Positions 1 to 8,202 of a stretch of DNA of 11,531 nucleotides are shown one piece after another; within the stretch, counting starts at the first letter, position 1; the number at the start of each line of letters is the position of its first letter. The translations under genes and the position numbers were made by a program. The DNA comes from an uncultured Clostridium sp. (GTDB lineage: Bacteria > Bacillota > Clostridia > Peptostreptococcales > Peptostreptococcaceae), in NCBI GenBank assembly GCA_900539645.1, contig UQCY01000052.1, forward strand, positions 1 through 11,531, written 5' to 3'. Below the pieces are notes generated by a model. That model searched no databases and was not told the DNA's origin. It saw nothing but the letters and a program-made list of their open reading frames with translations.

Positions 1-120
1 TAAATATCTTACATTTTACCTTCTATTAAACAATTTTATTTACATATATCGATATAAGCTCTCACAATTTATTTTGTGGGGATGTCTTTTTTTAAAGAAC
101 AAATTTGATTAATTTGTACC
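1..120. other. AT-rich intergenic DNA, no gene seen
   Basis: This is the left end of the window, downstream of gpsA on its strand. I see no coding frame with a ribosome binding site. It holds a 12-bp palindrome TATATCGATATA (45-56), a weak 5-bp hairpin (63-78) and a 7-bp hairpin ACAAATT/AATTTGT (99-117) that sits directly in front of the first structured repeat. In spore-forming relatives spoIVA usually follows gpsA. No part of it is visible in the 336 bases available. Confidence 0.5.
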
Positions 121-184
121 GACAATCTGCAGAACTTTGCAACATTTTTAAAGCTTTGCTTGAAAAAGCAAAGTTCGAAGCCAG
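121..184 (+). repeat. Structured repeat, copy A (no clear outer stem)
   Basis: The order is block 1 GACAATCTGCA (121-131), inner stem arm GAACTTTGC (132-140), a loop starting AACATTTTTAAA, the matching arm GCAAAGTTC (168-176), then GAAGCC (177-182). The nine stem base pairs are perfect, but their sequence differs from copies B and C. Block 1 is identical to B and C over 11 bases. Block 3 matches for GAAGCC and then diverges. The apical loop keeps only its first few bases. No long outer stem flanks this copy, so it may be decayed or truncated. It lies 35 bases left of copy B in the same orientation. Confidence 0.7.
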
Positions 185-213
185 ATAAATCTCTATCCGT
201 TTTATTTCCGGCT

Positions 214-331
214 AAAATAAAAGAGGGTATATCCAAATACACGACAATCTGCAAGTGGCACGCAACATTTAAATGTGTTACATAAACGTGCGTGCCACTG
301 AAGCCTGGAGTAATTTGGATATACCCTCTTT
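214..331 (-). terminator. Probable terminator of the gpsA operon, containing repeat copy B
   Basis: Read on the minus strand, five bases after the gpsA stop, the 19-bp inverted repeat forms a stem that is followed by TTTTATTTTAG (222 down to 212). That is the layout of an intrinsic terminator. The loop is unusually large, 74 bases, and is filled by the conserved core and inner hairpin of repeat copy B. The inner hairpin would shorten the effective loop. The assignment rests on stem plus U-tract only. Confidence 0.6.
220..331 (+). repeat. Structured repeat, copy B (complete, two nested stems)
   Basis: The outer arms are a perfect 19-bp inverted repeat (220-238 with 313-331). Inside are block 1 GACAATCTGCA (243-253), inner stem AGTGGCACGCA (254-264) pairing perfectly with 289-299, an apical loop with TTTAAATGTGTTACATAAA (268-286), and block 3 GAAGCCTGGA (300-309). 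Copy C shares all three blocks exactly but none of the stem sequences. The core runs opposite to gpsA. I do not recognise the family. It could be a structured RNA, a single-stranded DNA hairpin used by a transposase or recombinase, or a core inserted into a pre-existing terminator hairpin. Confidence 0.85.
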
Positions 332-336
332 ATTTC

Positions 337-1344
337 TTATAGCCCTATATGTTCTACTTCGTTCTTTTTGTTTCTAGTCATTAGTCCTTTTATTCCTTCA
401 TAAGGTTCAAGTCCATCGTGAACAACAGCATATATCGCATTAGTTATAGGCATATCTATACCTAATTTCTGAGCTACATCATGTGCAACCTCAGTAGCAG
501 TTATTCCTTCAACAACCATCTTAACCTTTTCAAGAGTTTCTTCAACAGAGTACCCTTCTCCTATAAGTATCCCTGCTCTTCTATTTCTACTGTGCATACT
601 TGTACAAGTAACTATTAAATCTCCTATACCAGAAAGTCCAGTGAAAGTAATCGCCTTTGCACCCATAGCAACACCAAGTCTACTTATCTCAGTTATACCT
701 CTTGTCATAAGTGCCGCCTTAGTATTATCACCATAGCCTAAACCGTCGCATATACCTGCTCCAAAAGCTATGATGTTCTTTAAAGCTCCACCAAGTTCAA
801 CACCTATAAGGTCTGAGTTTGTATAAACTCTAAGTGTTGGCGACATAAACGCATCCTGAACTATCTGAGCGTATTCTATATCTTCTGATGAAACCACTAT
901 TGTAGTAGGTAGGTCTTTTGCGACCTCCTCTGCATGAGATGGCCCAGATAACATAACATACTTAGAATCAGGAAGCTCTTCTGCACAAACTTCAGAAAGT
1001 CTTTTTCCAGTTCCCTTTTCAAGACCTTTTGCAACATTTACAATAATCTGATCCGGTGTTAATTTTCCTTTTAATTTAACACACATTCCCCTAACAGCCT
1101 GAGATGGAACTGCTAAAACAACTATCTTACTATCTTTTACAGCTTCATCTAAATCATCTGTTACATTTAAATTATCAGGAAATGTTGCTCCTGGTAGATA
1201 TTCCGTATTTTCTCTATTTTTATTTATACTTTCAGCCCGTTCTTTTCTTCTAGACCACATAAGAACGTCAAAATTATTTTTTGCCAGGCTCAAAGCTAGA
1301 GCTGTACCCCAGCTACCTGTACCTAATACGCATACCTTCTTCAT
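337..1344 (-). CDS. gpsA: NAD(P)-dependent glycerol-3-phosphate dehydrogenase
   Basis: GpsA makes sn-glycerol-3-phosphate from dihydroxyacetone phosphate in the cytosol, the backbone for phospholipids. The 335-residue length is normal for the family. Visible marks are the nucleotide-binding loop GTGSWG (8-13), AVPSQAVR (78-85), NVAKGLE (103-109), SGPSHAEEV (133-141), GGALKN with the expected catalytic lysine K189, the glycine-rich GLSGIGDLIVTCTS (236-249) and RNRR (253-256). The ATG start has AGGAGG six bases upstream. It is the last gene of DUF512-der-plsY-gpsA, 20 bases after plsY. Its neighbour PlsY acylates its product, so pairing the two is functionally sensible. A terminator-like palindrome follows at once. 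Confidence 0.97.
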   Translation of the reverse strand: MKKVCVLGTGSWGTALALSLAKNNFDVLMWSRRKERAESINKNRENTEYLPGATFPDNLNVTDDLDEAVKDSKIVVLAVPSQAVRGMCVKLKGKLTPDQIIVNVAKGLEKGTGKRLSEVCAEELPDSKYVMLSGPSHAEEVAKDLPTTIVVSSEDIEYAQIVQDAFMSPTLRVYTNSDLIGVELGGALKNIIAFGAGICDGLGYGDNTKAALMTRGITEISRLGVAMGAKAITFTGLSGIGDLIVTCTSMHSRNRRAGILIGEGYSVEETLEKVKMVVEGITATEVAHDVAQKLGIDMPITNAIYAVVHDGLEPYEGIKGLMTRNKKNEVEHIGL

Positions 1345-1364
1345 AATATCCCTCCTGAAGATGA

Positions 1365-1979
1365 TTAATTCTTCTTCTGTCCAATTTTTCTTTCGTTTCC
1401 ACTAAATACTCTTTTTAAGTTTGCTCTATGTGTATATATTACTGACAGTCCTAAAAATACAGTTACTGGAATAGCCTCTTTTTTGCCCATTAAATACACT
1501 ACTATTGGTGAACACGCTATACCTATTACTGAACCTAAAGATACGTATTTTGTAACTGCTACAACAACACCAAATACAGCAAAACAAGTAAGCGCTGCAA
1601 CTGGATGTACTGCAAGCATTGCACCTAGTGATGTTGCAACACCTTTTCCACCTCTGAATCCTAAAAATGCTGGCCAGTTGTGACCTACAACAACACCCAC
1701 AACCGCAACATATTTGGCAGTCAATGTATCTATCGGAATAAATTTAGACACTATACATGCTACTAAAACAGCAAGCGCACCTTTTAGCACATCTCCTATA
1801 AATGTCAGCAATCCCGCTTTTTTACCTAGAGTTCTTAAAACATTTGTAGATCCTGCATTTCCAGAACCCTGTGTTCTTATATCGATACCAGCTATTCTTT
1901 TGGCTATTATATAAGATGTCGATATATTTCCTAGTAAATACGCCACTACGGCAATTAGAATATAACCTAACATTCTCAA
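1365..1979 (-). CDS. plsY: Glycerol-3-phosphate acyltransferase PlsY
   Basis: PlsY is an integral membrane enzyme that transfers an acyl group from acyl-phosphate to glycerol-3-phosphate, giving lysophosphatidate. The 202-204 residues and several hydrophobic segments (about 4-24, 52-80, 88-104, 110-142, 148-165) fit the family. Signature motifs are GSGNAGSTNVLR (about 38-49) and GHNWPAFLGFRGGKGVAT (about 98-115). The start is uncertain. TTG at 1977-1979 lies six bases after the purine run AAGGGGG, whereas ATG at 1971-1973 lies 12 bases after it. I give the TTG on spacing grounds; the ATG would remove two residues. It is 16 bases after der and 20 before gpsA, so co-transcription is very likely. 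Confidence 0.96.
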   Translation of the reverse strand: MRMLGYILIAVVAYLLGNISTSYIIAKRIAGIDIRTQGSGNAGSTNVLRTLGKKAGLLTFIGDVLKGALAVLVACIVSKFIPIDTLTAKYVAVVGVVVGHNWPAFLGFRGGKGVATSLGAMLAVHPVAALTCFAVFGVVVAVTKYVSLGSVIGIACSPIVVYLMGKKEAIPVTVFLGLSVIYTHRANLKRVFSGNERKIGQKKN

Positions 1980-1995
1980 TAATTACCCCCTTTAA

Positions 1996-3321
1996 TTATC
2001 TCTTTTTCTGTCTGTATTCAAATCTTATTGAAGTTCCTTCAAATCCAAAGTTTTCTCTTATTCTATTTTCAAGATATCTCTGATATGAGAAATGAGTAAG
2101 TTCTTTATCATTTATAAATAGAGTTATCTTAGGAGGTTTTATATCTGTCTGTGCTCCATAGTATATTTTTAATCTTCTACCTTTATCTGATGGTGGCTGA
2201 TTTAACATGACTGCTTCACCTATTACCTCATTTAAAGCAGAAGTAGATATTCTCTTAGCATGTTCTGATGCTACGAAATCAACTGTTTCAAGTATTTTGT
2301 TCATTCTCTTATTTGTAAGAGCTGATACAAATAGTATAGGAGCATAAGCCATGAATGGGAATTTAGTTCTTATTTCATCAGTATATTTTTTAACTGTTTT
2401 ATTGTCTTTTTCTATTAAGTCCCATTTATTTATTACAAATATACAAGCTTTACCTTCATCGTGTGCTATACCAGCGACTTTAGTATCCTGTTCTGTAACA
2501 CCTTCCTGAGCGTCTATTACTATAAGAACAACATCTGCTCTATCAACAGCACTCATAGCTCTTATAACACTGTATTTTTCAACACTTTCGTATACTTTAC
2601 TTTTTCTTCTAAGTCCTGCTGTATCTATAAGAAGGTAATTCTGTCCATTCTTTTCGAAGTATGTATCGACAGCATCTCTTGTAGTACCTGCTATTGGACT
2701 TACTATAACTCTGTCCTCACCTAATATGTTATTAAGTATAGAACTCTTACCTGCATTTGGTTTACCTGTTATAGCAACTTTTATAGTATCTTCGTCTATT
2801 TCTGTATTAAGTCCTTCTGGGAAATTAGCAACTATTTCATCTAATAAATCCCCAAGTCCCATACTGTTTGCCCCAGATATTGCAAACGGCTCACCAAGAC
2901 CTAATTCATAGAAATCATATACATTATCATACTGACTCATACTATCTATTTTATTTACAACTAATATTACTGGTTTATTTGTTCTTCTAAGAGTTTCAGC
3001 TATTTCTCTATCCGCAGCAGTTATACCCTGTTTTCCATCGACAACCATTAGTATAACGTGAGCCATGTCCATAGCAAGCATAGCCTGATTTCTCATCTGA
3101 GATACGATTATATCGTCGCTCTTTGGCTCGATCCCACCTGTATCTATTAGAGTGAAGTATTTATTTAACCACTCAACCTCTGTAAATATTCTATCTCTTG
3201 TTACCCCAGGAGTATCTTCAACTATCGATATCCTCTTTCCTGCAAATTTGTTAAATATTGTAGATTTTCCGACGTTAGGTCTACCAACTACGGCTACAAT
3301 CGGTCTATTCATATCTGACAT
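1996..3321 (-). CDS. der: Ribosome-assembly GTPase Der (EngA)
   Basis: Der is a tandem-domain GTPase needed for late assembly of the large ribosomal subunit. Both GTPase domains are intact. Domain 1 has GRPNVGKS (13-20), DTGG (60-63) and NKID (123-126). Domain 2 has GKPNAGKS (186-193), DTAG (233-236) and NKWD (298-301). The remaining C-terminal part is the KH-like domain, ending in a basic tail (RQKKR). The 441 residues are normal. The ATG start follows AGGAAGG by about eight bases; an internal ATG three codons on would be too far. It lies 37 bases after the DUF512 gene and 16 before plsY. Confidence 0.98.
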   Translation of the reverse strand: MSDMNRPIVAVVGRPNVGKSTIFNKFAGKRISIVEDTPGVTRDRIFTEVEWLNKYFTLIDTGGIEPKSDDIIVSQMRNQAMLAMDMAHVILMVVDGKQGITAADREIAETLRRTNKPVILVVNKIDSMSQYDNVYDFYELGLGEPFAISGANSMGLGDLLDEIVANFPEGLNTEIDEDTIKVAITGKPNAGKSSILNNILGEDRVIVSPIAGTTRDAVDTYFEKNGQNYLLIDTAGLRRKSKVYESVEKYSVIRAMSAVDRADVVLIVIDAQEGVTEQDTKVAGIAHDEGKACIFVINKWDLIEKDNKTVKKYTDEIRTKFPFMAYAPILFVSALTNKRMNKILETVDFVASEHAKRISTSALNEVIGEAVMLNQPPSDKGRRLKIYYGAQTDIKPPKITLFINDKELTHFSYQRYLENRIRENFGFEGTSIRFEYRQKKR

Positions 3322-3358
3322 TTTATCAACCTTCCTTTCATTTTTTAATTTATATCAG

Positions 3359-4687
3359 TTATTTAAGTATCTTATCCACGAAATCATGTCCTTCATTTTC
3401 ACAAGGAACGACTTCATTACCTAAAATTTCTTCAAGCTGCTCAAGTGTTACATCATCTAAGAATATAAGCTCGTCAGCTTTTAACATACTTCTTGTTATA
3501 TAAAGAGTTTCTCCTCTTTCTTTACCTTCTGTCTGTTTAATAATATCCTGAGCTGTTATAAGCCCTGAAACTGTGATTGTTTCTCCCCAGAATTCATTTA
3601 CTATTCTGTAGACATTTATCTTAACCTTAGGGAATTTTTTCATTATAAGCTCTGCCATACTGTTTATAAACTCGTACGCAGACTTCCCTGTAGCTATTGA
3701 AACAGTCTTTTCTCTAACATCGTAATCATCTGGAAGCTCAGCAAGATAATTCTCTATCTCTGTTCCAAGCTTTCTTATCATACCTACACCGTCTTCAAAC
3801 TGAAGGAATCCTTCATAAGAATCGTAGTCAGGTATTTCTCTATTTGCAATTATATAGAACTCATCTGACATAAATGCAAATCTTGAGCCAAATTTTTCTA
3901 GGCATTTTTCCTGAAGTCCTTCAACTAAATCTAGTGCCTCATTAGCTGTTTTTTCGTTGAATATTTCAAGATGAGGTAAATGATCTCTGTATCTAGTTAC
4001 CCCAACTGGAACTATTGCAACACTATTTACATTTGGATAAAGATTAGATAAATCTGTTATAGTTCTTTCTAATTCCTTTCCATCATTTACGCCTGGGCAT
4101 AAAACTATCTGGCAGTTCATAGTTATTCCTGCCTCAGCTAGTCTTTCCATTATACTGTATAATCTTCCAGCGAATCTATTTGTAATCATTCTCTGTCTTA
4201 ACTCTGGGTTAGTAGTATGGACAGATATATTTATCGGACTAATTCTATATCTTATTATATCCTCTATATCCTGCTCGCTCATATTTGTAAGAGTTACGAA
4301 GTTTCCCTGTAGGAATGATAGTCTTGAATCGTCGTCTTTAAAGTATAAAGTTTCTCTCATTCCCTTTGGAAGCTGGTCTATAAAGCAGAACATACACTTA
4401 TTTCTGCAACTCTTTGCTTTATCTATAATAGGGTTAGTAAACTCTAATCCTAGTTCTTCGTCGTAATCTTTCTCTATCTCGTATACCACTCTTTCTCCGC
4501 TCTTAGTCTGTATTTCAAGCTCGATATACTCGTCATCAGTTAAGAATCTGTACTGAATAATGTCCTTAACCTTTTCTCCGTTTACCGATATTAAAAGGTC
4601 ACCGACTTCTATCTCCAACTCTTCCGCTATACTTCCTGGATATATTCTACTTATTATATTGTTCGAATTCTTTACATTAACTTCCAC
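3359..4687 (-). CDS. DUF512 radical SAM protein with N-terminal PDZ-like domain
   Basis: Residues 1-60 resemble a PDZ domain (IYPGSIAEELEIEVGDLLISVNG style). A cysteine triad CRNKCMFC follows (C94, C98, C101), the C-x3-C-x2-C pattern expected to hold a radical SAM 4Fe-4S cluster, then FIDQLPKGMR. The C-terminal half matches my memory of the DUF512 family. The reaction and substrate are unknown, and I assign no function beyond likely radical SAM chemistry. The start is GTG (4685-4687) with AAGGAG nine bases upstream. It is the first gene of the operon with der, plsY and gpsA. Conserved linkage to der in clostridia hints at a housekeeping role, but that is inference. Length 442 residues. Confidence 0.9.
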   Translation of the reverse strand: MEVNVKNSNNIISRIYPGSIAEELEIEVGDLLISVNGEKVKDIIQYRFLTDDEYIELEIQTKSGERVVYEIEKDYDEELGLEFTNPIIDKAKSCRNKCMFCFIDQLPKGMRETLYFKDDDSRLSFLQGNFVTLTNMSEQDIEDIIRYRISPINISVHTTNPELRQRMITNRFAGRLYSIMERLAEAGITMNCQIVLCPGVNDGKELERTITDLSNLYPNVNSVAIVPVGVTRYRDHLPHLEIFNEKTANEALDLVEGLQEKCLEKFGSRFAFMSDEFYIIANREIPDYDSYEGFLQFEDGVGMIRKLGTEIENYLAELPDDYDVREKTVSIATGKSAYEFINSMAELIMKKFPKVKINVYRIVNEFWGETITVSGLITAQDIIKQTEGKERGETLYITRSMLKADELIFLDDVTLEQLEEILGNEVVPCENEGHDFVDKILK

Positions 4688-4794
4688 TTTGATATTCTCC
4701 TTCCTAAACTTGATTATCTCTCTAACTCAATTTATCAATTACAAAATATCAAATTTCAATCACGCTCTTAAAAAAAGTCATCACATATCATTTT

Positions 4795-4823
4795 ATGATA
4801 CCATTTTTAAAGAAAGTATTCAA
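4795..4823 (-). promoter_or_regulatory. Extended -10 promoter for DUF512-der-plsY-gpsA
   Basis: On the minus strand TTGAAT (4823-4818), a 17-base spacer and TATCAT (4800-4795) form a vegetative-type promoter. TGG directly before the -10 box gives the extended -10 pattern. Transcription would start near 4788, about 100 bases before the GTG start codon. The site lies just after the kinase terminator, where a promoter is expected. No riboswitch-like structure was recognised in the leader. Confidence 0.65.
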
Positions 4824-4873
4824 CTCTTTAAGAAAATTGTTCTTTCCATTTTCCTATAAATAAAAAAATTAAA

Positions 4874-4908
4874 TATAAAAAATGGGCTGTTGTATAATAC
4901 AACAACCC
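4874..4908 (-). terminator. Intrinsic terminator after the histidine kinase gene
   Basis: On the minus strand, eight bases after the kinase frame ends, an 11-bp stem (4898-4908 with 4884-4894, one G-U pair) closes a three-base loop. It is followed by ATTTTTTATATTT. This is a standard factor-independent terminator. It separates the nrdR-pgeF-regulator-kinase unit from the DUF512-der-plsY-gpsA unit. Confidence 0.92.
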
Positions 4909-4915
4909 ACAAATA

Positions 4916-6193
4916 TTAATCTCTTTTAATTGGAATTCTTACAGTAAATGTACTTCCCTTTTCTAATTCACTTTCAACAGAAATAGTTCCTCCAAGGTTC
5001 ATCGCTATATGTTTTGTTATAGCAAGTCCAAGACCTGTTCCTCCTATTTCTCTACTTCTAGCTTTATCTACTCTATAAAATCTCTCAAATATTCTTGCCT
5101 GATCTTCTTTTGGTATTCCCATACCTGTATCAGATACCTTTATTACAGCGTCATCTTTATCTGCAAATATTTTTACATTAACATTTCCATTTTCTGGAGT
5201 ATATTTTATAGCATTGTCAACTAAGTTTAATATTATCTGTTTAACATAATCTGCATTTGCCGCTATTTTTATAGTTTCATCTGCATCGCAATTTAACGAA
5301 ATATTTTTCGTTCTTGCAGATATCATTAGCATATCCTCTACTCTTCTATATACAGAGTACAAGTTTATAGCTTCTTTTTCTTCTTTTTTATCATTTTCTA
5401 TAAATGATAAGGTAAGTATATCCTCGATAAGTCTTCTAAGTCTATTTGCTTCCCCGTCGATTATAGTTAAAAATCTATTTCTAGTTTCTTTATCTATATT
5501 TTCGTTTAACTTCAATGTTTCAGCAAATCCACTTATAGATGTAAGAGGAGTTTTTAACTCGTGGCTGACATTTGCCACAAAGTCTTTTCTCATATTTTCT
5601 GCTCTTACTCGTTCTGAAATATCTTCTATATTTACTATAGAACCTATTACGATGCTTTTATTATTTTGAAGGTATACAGGGTCTAGTTTTATTCTTAAAA
5701 ATCTTCCATCTTCCATGTTTATGATAGTTTTTTCATTTACTTTTGACCCCATAAACATCATTATCTGTTTTAGAATTAAATTATTTCTAATAGCAAATGA
5801 TATATTTCTTCCCTCTACCATTACCTCTTTAGGGCAATTTATCATCTTCTTAGCTTCGTCATTTATTAGAAGGATATTTCCCTCTATGTCTATTGCAAGT
5901 ATACCATTTGATATACTTTTTAATATCGATCTCAGCTGCAAGTTTTTATATTCAAGTTCGTCAAATGTATTGTACAAACTTTTTATCATTTCGTTGTAGT
6001 TTTTAGCAAACTCCCCAAGCTCGCCATTTCCACCTAAATCCATTCTGGCATGGTGCTCATTATTACTTACTCTTTTAGAAACATCTATAATCTCTCTAAG
6101 ATATTTTCTTACGTTTATTGCATATCTAGCAGAAACTATAGCTATTACTACAGAGATAAGTGTAACTATCAATTCTATATTAATTGGATCCAT
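4916..6193 (-). CDS. phoR: PhoR-like sensor histidine kinase without an external sensor domain
   Basis: This is a membrane histidine kinase, the partner of the upstream response regulator. In order: one hydrophobic segment (about 7-22), a HAMP-like linker (about 25-80), a PAS-like region (about 85-195), HisKA with VSHELKTPLTS (phosphorylated H211), and the ATPase domain with NLVDNAIKYTPE (about 323-334), DTGMGIP (355-361), ERFYR (370-374) and GGTGLGLAI (384-392). With only about six residues before the membrane segment there is no room for an extracytoplasmic sensor. Sensing must be by PAS, membrane or partner. The ATG start has GGGAGG nine bases upstream. The spacing to the regulator gene is 17 bases. 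The symbol is by similarity; the signal is not known. Confidence 0.9.
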   Translation of the reverse strand: MDPINIELIVTLISVVIAIVSARYAINVRKYLREIIDVSKRVSNNEHHARMDLGGNGELGEFAKNYNEMIKSLYNTFDELEYKNLQLRSILKSISNGILAIDIEGNILLINDEAKKMINCPKEVMVEGRNISFAIRNNLILKQIMMFMGSKVNEKTIINMEDGRFLRIKLDPVYLQNNKSIVIGSIVNIEDISERVRAENMRKDFVANVSHELKTPLTSISGFAETLKLNENIDKETRNRFLTIIDGEANRLRRLIEDILTLSFIENDKKEEKEAINLYSVYRRVEDMLMISARTKNISLNCDADETIKIAANADYVKQIILNLVDNAIKYTPENGNVNVKIFADKDDAVIKVSDTGMGIPKEDQARIFERFYRVDKARSREIGGTGLGLAITKHIAMNLGGTISVESELEKGSTFTVRIPIKRD

Positions 6194-6210
6194 CTATATA
6201 CACCTCCCAG

Positions 6211-6900
6211 TTAGTCTATTTTATATCCAACACCTCTTATTGTTTCGATATATTTTTCATCTGCTCCAGCTTCTTCTAATTTTTTTCTAAGATATCTTAT
6301 ATGTACGTCTACAGTTCTAGTTTCGCCATAGTATTCATATCCCCATATCTCATCTAATAGGAAGTTTCTTGAAAGAACCTTTCCTCTATTTTTAAGAAGT
6401 AGCTTTAGAAGCTCAAATTCTTTTAATGTCAAATCCACTTTTTTATCGTTTATTTTAACTTCATGTTTTGTAAGGTTTAGTTTTAAATTTCCTGCTGTTA
6501 GTTCTTCACTTTCCTTACCTGTGTTCATTCCATATCTTCTCATAACAGAAGTTATTCTCGCTAAAAGCTCTTTTATACTAAATGGTTTTGTTATATAGTC
6601 ATCAGCACCAACTTCTAGCCCTTCCACTTTATCGTCTTCCATATTTTTAGCTGTAAGCATTATAACAGGAATTTTCTTTAAATCTGCATCCTGTCTAATT
6701 TTCTTTAACACTTCTATTCCACTTATATTTGGCAGCATCCAGTCTAAAAGAATTAAATCTGGTTTTTCCTCTTTTGCTTTTATAAATCCGTCAAATCCAT
6801 CATATGAATATATTGTTTTGTATCCAGATGTTTCTAAGTTAAATCTAAGTAACTCAACTATATGCATCTCATCGTCTATTATCAAAACTTTCTCACTCAC
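6211..6900 (-). CDS. phoP: OmpR/PhoP-family response regulator
   Basis: This is a cytosolic DNA-binding regulator. The receiver domain (about 3-118) carries the acidic pair D9/D10, the phosphoacceptor D53 in LLDWMLP, T83 and K105 in ITKPFS. The winged-helix output domain (about 130-229) has the typical TLKEFELLKLLL and RTVDVHIRYLRKKLE stretches. I choose the GTG at 6898-6900: GAGGTG lies six bases upstream of it. The GTG three codons earlier (6907-6909) is part of that purine run and only two bases from AGGAG. The result is 229 residues. It lies 37 bases after pgeF and 17 before its kinase. Assignment to the phosphate response is inference from family likeness only. Confidence 0.93.
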   Translation of the reverse strand: MSEKVLIIDDEMHIVELLRFNLETSGYKTIYSYDGFDGFIKAKEEKPDLILLDWMLPNISGIEVLKKIRQDADLKKIPVIMLTAKNMEDDKVEGLEVGADDYITKPFSIKELLARITSVMRRYGMNTGKESEELTAGNLKLNLTKHEVKINDKKVDLTLKEFELLKLLLKNRGKVLSRNFLLDEIWGYEYYGETRTVDVHIRYLRKKLEEAGADEKYIETIRGVGYKID

Positions 6901-6937
6901 TACAAACACCTCTCCTATCCTCTAACCGTTTACTTCA

Positions 6938-7672
6938 CTATAATTTTATCTGAACAATAGTACCTATTCTTTTATCAGTCTTGTTGTCCTTTCTATATGA
7001 ATAGAATTTATCATTCTGACAAGATGTGCAAATGTTAAGATTCTGTATATTTTCTTTCTTAACACCGCATTTTTCAAGTAAATAACTATTAATTTTTGTT
7101 AAATCTATATGAAATCTGTCCTCTTTTATTATATAGAATTTAAAGTCTTTGTTTGTAACGATTGTGTTAAATTTATCCACTAGTTCTTTAGATACCTCAT
7201 AACAGCACGGACCTATTGCAGGACCTATGATTGCGACGATATCTTCAGGATTTGAGCCAAAATTATTTAACATAGATTTAATGGTTTTAACAACTATCTC
7301 TGCATAAGTTCCTCTCCAACCAGCATGTATATCAGCGATTATTTTCCTTTTTTTATCTACCAAAACTATTGGAACACAGTCTGCAGTATATATCATAAGT
7401 GGAACATCTTGGATATCTGTTATCATTGCATCGGCTTCTTTCGTAACCCCAATATCTTCACTTTTTATAATTCTTACAATATCAGAATGAATCTGCTTAC
7501 AATCTGTTAAATTCTCATAATTTAATCCACATCCAGATAAAACAGTCTTCATATCATCAGAATTCTTGGCATCGTATTTTCTTTCAGTTATTACAACCTT
7601 AGCAAATCCACCATCATTAAAATTTATTTCCTTAACTATGCAATCATTTATATTAGCTTTACAATTTTCCAT
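6938..7672 (-). CDS. pgeF: PgeF/YfiH/LACC1-family purine nucleoside phosphorylase (formerly polyphenol oxidase)
   Basis: Family members phosphorolyse or deaminate purine nucleosides, and the E. coli member prevents misincorporation of L-Ser in peptidoglycan precursors. Which applies here is unknown. Metal-site residues are visible: H62 in CKQIHSD, C99 in TADC and H116 in HAGWRG. GPAIGPCCYEV is also typical. The 244 residues are normal. The ATG start is only four bases after the nrdR stop, and its ribosome binding site AAGGAG overlaps the last nrdR codons, so the two are probably translationally linked. Confidence 0.93.
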   Translation of the reverse strand: MENCKANINDCIVKEINFNDGGFAKVVITERKYDAKNSDDMKTVLSGCGLNYENLTDCKQIHSDIVRIIKSEDIGVTKEADAMITDIQDVPLMIYTADCVPIVLVDKKRKIIADIHAGWRGTYAEIVVKTIKSMLNNFGSNPEDIVAIIGPAIGPCCYEVSKELVDKFNTIVTNKDFKFYIIKEDRFHIDLTKINSYLLEKCGVKKENIQNLNICTSCQNDKFYSYRKDNKTDKRIGTIVQIKL

Positions 7673-7676
7673 AAAC

Positions 7677-8135
7677 TTATTCTCCTTTTTCTGTAAGAAT
7701 ATTCTTTAGCTCATTTACAAATGTATTTATATCCTTAAACTGTCTATACACCGAAGCAAATCTTATATACGCAACCTCGTCTAAATCCTTCAAACTATCC
7801 ATCACAATCTCACCGATAACATTTGACTCCACTTCTCCTGTGTACTTTCTATTAATTTCATACTCAACCTTTGACACTATCTTCTCTATATCTTCAACAG
7901 AAACAGGTCTCTTCTCACACGCCTTCATTATACCACGCTTAACCTTTCCTCTATCAAAAACTTCCCTAGCATCATCCTTCTTTATAACCATTATAGGCGT
8001 TGTCTCTATCTTTTCATATGTAGTAAATCTCTTCTTACACTCTTCACATTCTCTTCTTCTTCTAATTGTATTTGAATCTGTATGTCTAGAATCGACAACC
8101 TTTGACTCTCTAAAACCACAAAATGGACACTGCAT
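7677..8135 (-). CDS. nrdR: Transcriptional repressor NrdR
   Basis: NrdR represses ribonucleotide reductase genes in response to ATP/dATP. The N-terminal zinc ribbon has C3-x2-C6 and C30-x2-C33, followed by the [16 protein letters not shown] region. An ATP-cone domain fills about residues 46-136. The 152 residues are normal. The ATG start has GGAGGA about ten bases upstream. It is the first gene of a unit with pgeF, the regulator and the kinase. No ribonucleotide reductase gene is in the window. I saw no NrdR-box pair at its own promoter. Confidence 0.97.
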   Translation of the reverse strand: MQCPFCGFRESKVVDSRHTDSNTIRRRRECEECKKRFTTYEKIETTPIMVIKKDDAREVFDRGKVKRGIMKACEKRPVSVEDIEKIVSKVEYEINRKYTGEVESNVIGEIVMDSLKDLDEVAYIRFASVYRQFKDINTFVNELKNILTEKGE

Positions 8136-8202
8136 ATCTCTCTTTCCTCCATTTTTTTAATTATACTTAATTCTTTTTTTACTATAGATAATTGTTTATA
8201 CT

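Noticed and set aside
63..78. Hairpin CACAA/TTGTG followed at a distance by seven T residues on the plus strand
   Set aside because: The stem is only 5 bp, the T run is eight or more bases away, and no plus-strand gene precedes it.
69..254. 61-codon minus-strand frame after gpsA
   Set aside because: It runs across structured repeat copies A and B, has no ribosome binding site and resembles no family. It is a by-product of the repeats.
220..331. Copies B and C as ordinary MITEs with terminal inverted repeats
   Set aside because: The outer arms differ completely between copies, whereas a MITE family shares its terminal repeats.
121..331. A CRISPR-like array of two units (copies A and B)
   Set aside because: The conserved parts are split by variable stems, spacing is irregular, and a further copy lies 8 kb away in the other orientation.
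2461..2724. Plus-strand frames inside der, plsY, the kinase, pgeF and nrdR
   Set aside because: They are antisense shadows with low-complexity Ser/Phe/Ile-rich products, no ribosome binding sites, and strong minus-strand genes opposite.
4688..4790. Riboswitch or T-box in the DUF512 leader
   Set aside because: No T-box sequence, specifier stem or anti-terminator was recognised; it appears to be a plain AT-rich leader.
6901..6909. Earlier GTG start for the response regulator
   Set aside because: It overlaps the purine-rich ribosome binding site, leaving only two bases of spacing. The next GTG has ideal spacing.
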